Origin: Pseudobacteriovorax antillogorgiicola
Lineage (GTDB): Bacteria > Bdellovibrionota_B > Oligoflexia > Oligoflexales > Oligoflexaceae
Assembly: GCF_900177345.1 (NCBI RefSeq)
Contig: NZ_FWZT01000009.1
Location: 1-64,000, forward strand
DNA: 64,000 nt
Reading direction: 5' to 3'
Both the position numbers and the translations under genes were made by a program. The notes beneath the pieces are model-generated. The model was not told the DNA's origin, did no database searches, and saw nothing but the letters and a program-made list of their open reading frames with translations. Of the stretch, positions 60,111-64,000 are shown piece by piece; the stretch's first letter is position 1, and each line of letters starts with the position of its first letter.

Positions 60111-61685
60111 ATGAAATTCAAGAACAGAAAAGAAGAAGCAATGGCAAGATTCGCTGCGAAGGAAGCTGAAAGAGCTAACGAAGCAGCTTGGAAGCAGCAG
60201 CTTCAGATTATGAAAGAAATGAAGACTCCTCTTCTTCACCCTGATCACAAACTTCCGTCCACTCGTCGTGAGTTGGTTGGTGCTGGTTTGATGACTGGTC
60301 TGAGCTACGCTGTAGTACCAGGAATTCTTTCTGCGATCACGCAGAAGGCTTACGGTATCGATGCGGAGAAGTGTAAGGCTGATGCCAATGCTGGAGACGC
60401 TGCTGCTGCTCCTGCTGGTTACCTACACATCGAGCTTTCCGGTGGTGCTTCACTTGCTGGTAACATGGTTTTCGGTAAGCAGTCTGCGGGCGCTCCTATC
60501 GAGTACCTTGCTGATTACTCAACTCTAGGTTTCGGTAACGATATCAAGCCTGGTACAGTAGAGCCAAATACAACTTTTGGTGCACCTTTCCATCCTGAAA
60601 GCCGAATCCTACAAGGTATGCTTTCTGTAATGTCAGCAGAAGCTGCAGCTAAAACTAGAGCTGCCGGTGGTGCTGGTACATCAGGTGATGACTCTCGAAA
60701 CAACCCTCTGAACCCGATTCAGCTTGCAGTTAAGACCCGTTCAAACGGTGCCTTGACTACTATGGCAATCCAGGCTGATGGTCGAAACTCAGGTGGACGA
60801 ACCGCTCCACTTGATCTAGGTGATGATCCGTCAATTGCTAAGGCAATCGTTTCTGACGAGGCCTCTCTAGCAAACCTGGTTGACCCTGGATTGATCGCTG
60901 AGCGTCTTTCTGTCGACGCCGCTGTAAAGATTTCTGAAGCTGCTGGTAAGCTTTCCGAATCTAAGCTTGCACGATTTAACGCGCAGGATCTACCGACTCA
61001 GGTTCAGGAGCTTGTAGCTTGTGGATACCTCGGCTCAAAAGATCTTCTTACAGAGTTTACTGCTGATAGGCTTGCGCCAAGTTCAGATGCAATGATTACT
61101 GGAGCTCCTTACGGTGCTTTGACTTTGAACCAGATCAATGCTGATGAGAACCAGCAGCGCTCGATCATCATGTCGAAGCTTCTAACAGACAACCTAGCTT
61201 CTGGTGGTACGATCGAGATGGGTGGTTATGACTACCACGGCCGTGGACGTCAGGCACAGAACGATCGTGATCAGGAAGTCGGTGTTGTGATCGGACTAGC
61301 ACTTGAAACAGCTCACCGTAAAGGTCAGCCACTTTTCATCGCTATAACGTCTGACGGTTCGACTGCTGCACAGCAGGGTGGAACGGGCCACGTAGCTCAC
61401 CGAGCTGACTCAGGTGCTCGGGGATCTTGCTTGATGTTTGCAATTGGTGCAGCCGCTGCTCCAGACATGATCCAAAACCAAATTGGTAAGTTCAACGATC
61501 AAGGTGCGGTTGATACTAGCTACCTTGTTACAAGTAACTCGCCGAACCTTCAGGCACTTATGATTGCGTACAACTATGCTGCTTTCTCTGGCAACATGGC
61601 TGCATTCGACACTCAAGTCGCTTCTGCAGGCGGAACGAATCCTTTCAATGAAAAGGAATACCTAGCTTTCGCTCCTAAGGCGTAA
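60111..61685 (+). CDS. DUF1501-like exported protein
   Basis: A 524-residue protein. After a charged 50-residue leader comes a Tat-like signal STRRELVGAGLMTGLSYAVV. The body shows features of DUF1501 (alkaline-phosphatase-fold) proteins: HIELSGGASLAG in the place of the usual LxGGPS element, GGYDYHGRG (compare GGWDTH), then ALETAHRKGQPLFIAITSDGST and a Gly-rich C-terminal part. Metal-ligand completeness cannot be judged by eye. The long leader before the RR motif is unusual. It probably acts outside the cytoplasm with the flanking heme-type proteins. Confidence 0.68.
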   Translation: MKFKNRKEEAMARFAAKEAERANEAAWKQQLQIMKEMKTPLLHPDHKLPSTRRELVGAGLMTGLSYAVVPGILSAITQKAYGIDAEKCKADANAGDAAAAPAGYLHIELSGGASLAGNMVFGKQSAGAPIEYLADYSTLGFGNDIKPGTVEPNTTFGAPFHPESRILQGMLSVMSAEAAAKTRAAGGAGTSGDDSRNNPLNPIQLAVKTRSNGALTTMAIQADGRNSGGRTAPLDLGDDPSIAKAIVSDEASLANLVDPGLIAERLSVDAAVKISEAAGKLSESKLARFNAQDLPTQVQELVACGYLGSKDLLTEFTADRLAPSSDAMITGAPYGALTLNQINADENQQRSIIMSKLLTDNLASGGTIEMGGYDYHGRGRQAQNDRDQEVGVVIGLALETAHRKGQPLFIAITSDGSTAAQQGGTGHVAHRADSGARGSCLMFAIGAAAAPDMIQNQIGKFNDQGAVDTSYLVTSNSPNLQALMIAYNYAAFSGNMAAFDTQVASAGGTNPFNEKEYLAFAPKA

Positions 61686-61706
61686 CTAGAACGAACACAA
61701 GATTTG

Positions 61707-61726
61707 CTTGGGCCTTCGGGCCCAAG
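61707..61726 (+). terminator. Stem-loop between the DUF1501-like and heme lipoprotein genes
   Basis: CTTGGGCC, loop TTCG, GGCCCAAG: a perfect 8-bp stem with a stable tetraloop, 21 bases after the stop and 79 bases before the next start. Only TTT follows, so partial termination or mRNA protection is likely, lowering expression of the fourth gene. Confidence 0.55.
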
Positions 61727-61804
61727 TTTGTGTGAGAGCATACGGGATCATTGGGACGATAAAGAGAACATAACGTGAACTAAGGTTTGCAACTAGGGTG
61801 GATC

Positions 61805-63127
61805 ATGAAGACTATTAAACGAGGGACCATAATTGGAGCTATCAGCCTACTGGTGCTTGCCGTAGGCTGTTCAAAGCCGCCAAAAATATCTGGCTCTGCA
61901 GGTGGAGCCGCTTCAGGTGATCAAGTTCCCGAAGTGGAAGGGTTACCGTCAGAATCTCTAGAACTATTCACTTCTAATGTTTATGAGCCTATATCAGGGC
62001 AATTCTGTAATAGTTGTCACCACGAAGAGAGTGGTCACCACGAAAGTGCTGAAAACTCTCATAACTACTTTCTTGAACGTGGTGCTGACTTCACAAAAGT
62101 TGAGTCATCTTCAACAGTGGTTCGAGTTCGCGGTGGACACAGCTGCTGGGGAAGCGACTGTAACGAAGATGCGGACATTCTTCAAGCGGGGATCCAGGCT
62201 TGGCTTGATGAGCTAGTTGCGAGAGGCTTTGAGCTTCCAGAGCAAGAGTTTGGTGCGAAAGCCAAGGCAACAACGGCCTTTGCAGATTCGACGGACCACA
62301 CTCTGGTTGTCAACCCTGCTGAGTACATGGGTGGTGCAATTTCCGCTGCTACAACAACCAATACTTGGGCAACTCCAGTGATGGATTCACCTGATGGTGC
62401 TATCAATGGTTACGTGACAGCTCCGGCAGGTGGCAACCCGCGAAACGCGAATGATGCTGCTGCTGGTACGGCTGCCTACAACATCGAAGTCGCCACTGCT
62501 GGGGTTCACTATGTATGGGTTCGAGCGATGCTTCCTGATGATGACCAGAATGAGTTCTTCGTCAATGATGGTGCCAATGATTTTACATTAATTGGCGATC
62601 CGACTGTCGATCAATGGGCATGGCGTCAGTTGATGACTGAAGATGATGAGCCTGTGCCGCAGGAAGTTACGCTGGCTGCTGGCCCACAGACGATCACCCT
62701 TCGTGAGCGTGAAGGTGGAGCCCGTTTGAGCTATGTGCTTGTAACACCTCGCATGGATCCAAATACAGAGATCTTTGCTGTCAAACTCTACGATGTAGAA
62801 GTTGATATCTCTGATGTTGCTGGAACCAACGCATCTATCATCGCGACAGTTTGGGAAAAAGCCCAGGGTGAAGATCAGAAGAAGGTGATCGGTGTGAAAG
62901 AGCTTCGTGTGAAATCTGACAAGCCATTGACTATCAAAGGGATCTACCCTCTCATTGATAACTACTATGCTTCGAGTCACGCGACTTACTCCCTTGTTGA
63001 AGGTACCTTTGGTACTCCAGAAGGAGAGGTTGTTGCGACAGGCGGTGCTACTGGATCGACCTGGCTCGCTGAGTTTGCTACGGCTAACTTAGGGTTTGCT
63101 TTTGACTCTGTAAGTGTCGCGCAATAG
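61805..63127 (+). CDS. Heme-motif lipoprotein with CBM-like domain
   Basis: A 440-residue lipoprotein (lipid Cys22, LAVGCS). A cytochrome-like domain carries CNSCHH at 68-73 and a His-rich stretch, then HSCWGSDCNED and DILQAGIQAWLDEL, the pattern of planctomycete cytochrome C domains. From about 175 to 325 a CBM6/35-like beta-sandwich follows: YNIEVATAGVHYVWVRAMLP, EFFVNDGANDF, EVTLAAGPQTITLREREGGA. The C-terminal ~110 residues are another beta domain. The ATG at 61805 has GGTGGA upstream. Last gene of the four-gene block. Confidence 0.78.
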   Translation: MKTIKRGTIIGAISLLVLAVGCSKPPKISGSAGGAASGDQVPEVEGLPSESLELFTSNVYEPISGQFCNSCHHEESGHHESAENSHNYFLERGADFTKVESSSTVVRVRGGHSCWGSDCNEDADILQAGIQAWLDELVARGFELPEQEFGAKAKATTAFADSTDHTLVVNPAEYMGGAISAATTTNTWATPVMDSPDGAINGYVTAPAGGNPRNANDAAAGTAAYNIEVATAGVHYVWVRAMLPDDDQNEFFVNDGANDFTLIGDPTVDQWAWRQLMTEDDEPVPQEVTLAAGPQTITLREREGGARLSYVLVTPRMDPNTEIFAVKLYDVEVDISDVAGTNASIIATVWEKAQGEDQKKVIGVKELRVKSDKPLTIKGIYPLIDNYYASSHATYSLVEGTFGTPEGEVVATGGATGSTWLAEFATANLGFAFDSVSVAQ

Positions 63128-63149
63128 TAGTAGCTTGTTTATAAAATAA

Positions 63150-63180
63150 AAAAGAGGAAGGCTTTTTGCCTTCCTCTTTT
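63150..63180. terminator. Strong bidirectional terminator
   Basis: AAAAGAGGAAGGC (63150-63162), loop TTTTT, GCCTTCCTCTTTT (63168-63180). The A-rich and T-rich flanks make it a good terminator for both the four-gene block and the convergent gene, whose stop begins at 63179. Confidence 0.92.
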
Positions 63181-64000
63181 AGTATTCGACACAAAAATTG
63201 GATAGATCCTTGTGGTTTACCCGAAGAAAAACTTCGAAAAACTGACATCCTCTCAGGAAGAGGTTGCGAGTCTTCATCGAAAAATGGACTGTATCTACCG
63301 AACCACCTACTACAATATAGTCTTGCAATGATACTTTTACTGCGTTTATCGAGTTAGTGCCCTTTTGAACTTCAAGTATATCTAAAAACTTTTTACCGCT
63401 AAAAGGATTCCAAGCTTGAAGAGTTGCATCAGTACTAACAGATAGTCCGATTTTTTGTCGCTGTGCGAGACTGATAGCTCTTACCCCTCCAACATGCCCA
63501 GAATATATTGTTGTAAAAGATAGATCTGAAGAGTTCCAAGCCTTAACTTCTTGATCTCGACCAGCGGTATAGAGTATCGTCTCAGCTAGAAGTGCGTCAT
63601 TAATCACACTCGAATGAGCATTCTTCTTAACTCGAACATTAGGTTGCTTAGTCTTGGCGCCTTCTACTAAATAAATCGCCTTGTCAAAGCCTCCGGCGTA
63701 GAGTCTATCATTCTTTGGATCGTATTGGATCCACCTAACAACCCTTTCACCAATTTCTTTGTCTTTACTTGAAAGCGTTGTTCCCACATCGAGCCTAGCT
63801 AGTTCTACTGACTCGTTATTTGACAGGTTCACTTTCTTAACATAGCCATCCGTATCGCCAATAAATACTAGGTTCCCTGATAGGTGAAACGTGGTAATGG
63901 TCGTGGATCCATAATCTAATAGTACTTCCTTCGTACCTTGATCGACTCTATACTTTATTAGACTTACTTGCCTTGAACCCTGATTATCCTGGCTTTCAGT
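63179..64000 (-). CDS. WD40-type beta-propeller protein, partial
   Basis: The 3' part of a gene that continues beyond the right edge; the frame stays open to base 64000 and no start is needed inside the window. The visible 273 residues contain WD-like repeats: LSGNLVFIGDTDGYVKKV, DRLYAGGFDKAIYLV, ILYTAGRDQEVKAW, SGHVGGVRAISLA and GLSVSTDATLQAW. Such propellers are protein-interaction platforms. Function and cellular location cannot be judged without the N-terminus. Confidence 0.82.
   Translation of the reverse strand, partial: TESQDNQGSRQVSLIKYRVDQGTKEVLLDYGSTTITTFHLSGNLVFIGDTDGYVKKVNLSNNESVELARLDVGTTLSSKDKEIGERVVRWIQYDPKNDRLYAGGFDKAIYLVEGAKTKQPNVRVKKNAHSSVINDALLAETILYTAGRDQEVKAWNSSDLSFTTIYSGHVGGVRAISLAQRQKIGLSVSTDATLQAWNPFSGKKFLDILEVQKGTNSINAVKVSLQDYIVVGGSVDTVHFSMKTRNLFLRGCQFFEVFLRVNHKDLSNFCVEY

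Noticed and set aside
1-64000. CRISPR array, tRNA, rRNA or prophage
   Set aside because: No regularly spaced direct repeats, no T-loop/anticodon arrangement, no rRNA-like sequence and no phage structural genes were seen on either strand.

Overview
The window comes from a Gram-negative, moderate-GC bacterial chromosome. It is dominated by secreted and envelope proteins: many lipoproteins, periplasmic enzymes, a TolC/RND pair and Tat-type signals. The mixture of eukaryote-type (type II) glutamine synthetase, class II DAHP synthase, heme-site lipoproteins of planctomycete style and lipobox-bearing trypsins fits the Bdellovibrionota/Oligoflexia area best. That placement is an inference; there is no rRNA or tRNA in the window to fix it. 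Genes are short, densely packed, often convergent, and frequently start with GTG or TTG.

Layout. 1-224: 3' end of an IS200/IS605-type element (TnpB C-terminus plus hairpin right end). 221-7432: trypsin-like lipoprotein, sigma54-type glutamine synthetase, PhoD-like phosphatase with rhodanese, vWA lipoprotein and a second trypsin-like lipoprotein. 7502-10823: seven-helix-like membrane protein with purple-acid-phosphatase-like lipoprotein, then a structured intergenic stretch. 10877-12659: sufE and class II DAHP synthase. 12877-15162: coiled-coil protein, a small basic gene flanked by strong inverted repeats, and a NERD protein. 15271-19006: nucleoside transporter coupled to a truncated globin, then a cyclic-nucleotide-binding protein coupled to MltD. 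19339-27899: TSUP permease, lysophospholipase-like hydrolase, pullulanase, membrane paralog, DNA polymerase IV, polysaccharide deacetylase, DUF1428.

28082-38553: a run of exported proteins. It includes a minus-strand operon joining a His-rich lipoprotein, a beta-barrel with an N-terminal Cys cluster and a thioredoxin-like protein (probably metal or redox related), a TlpA-like protein, a small cysteine-rich GCC2/GCC3-type protein, an MFS transporter and a second lysophospholipase-like hydrolase. 38676-45989: FAD dehydrogenase, a TolC/RND efflux pair without an adaptor gene, and a NagD-type phosphatase. 46276-57686: Tat-exported PhoD, a VTT-membrane-domain/hydrolase fusion, aspS, a pseudo-receiver/HATPase protein near an OmpR-type regulator, free-Met-sulfoxide reductase, diheme lipoprotein, Nudix protein, and a zinc-ribbon methyltransferase.

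58034-63127 is the most unusual block: four co-directional genes with a distinct codon choice. They encode a CxxCH protein of DUF1592/DUF1588 flavour, a lipoprotein, a DUF1501-like Tat-type protein and a heme-motif lipoprotein with a carbohydrate-binding-like domain. A strong bidirectional terminator closes the block, followed by a WD40-type protein that runs off the window. No function is established for this type of set; it is the best candidate here for an undescribed envelope system.
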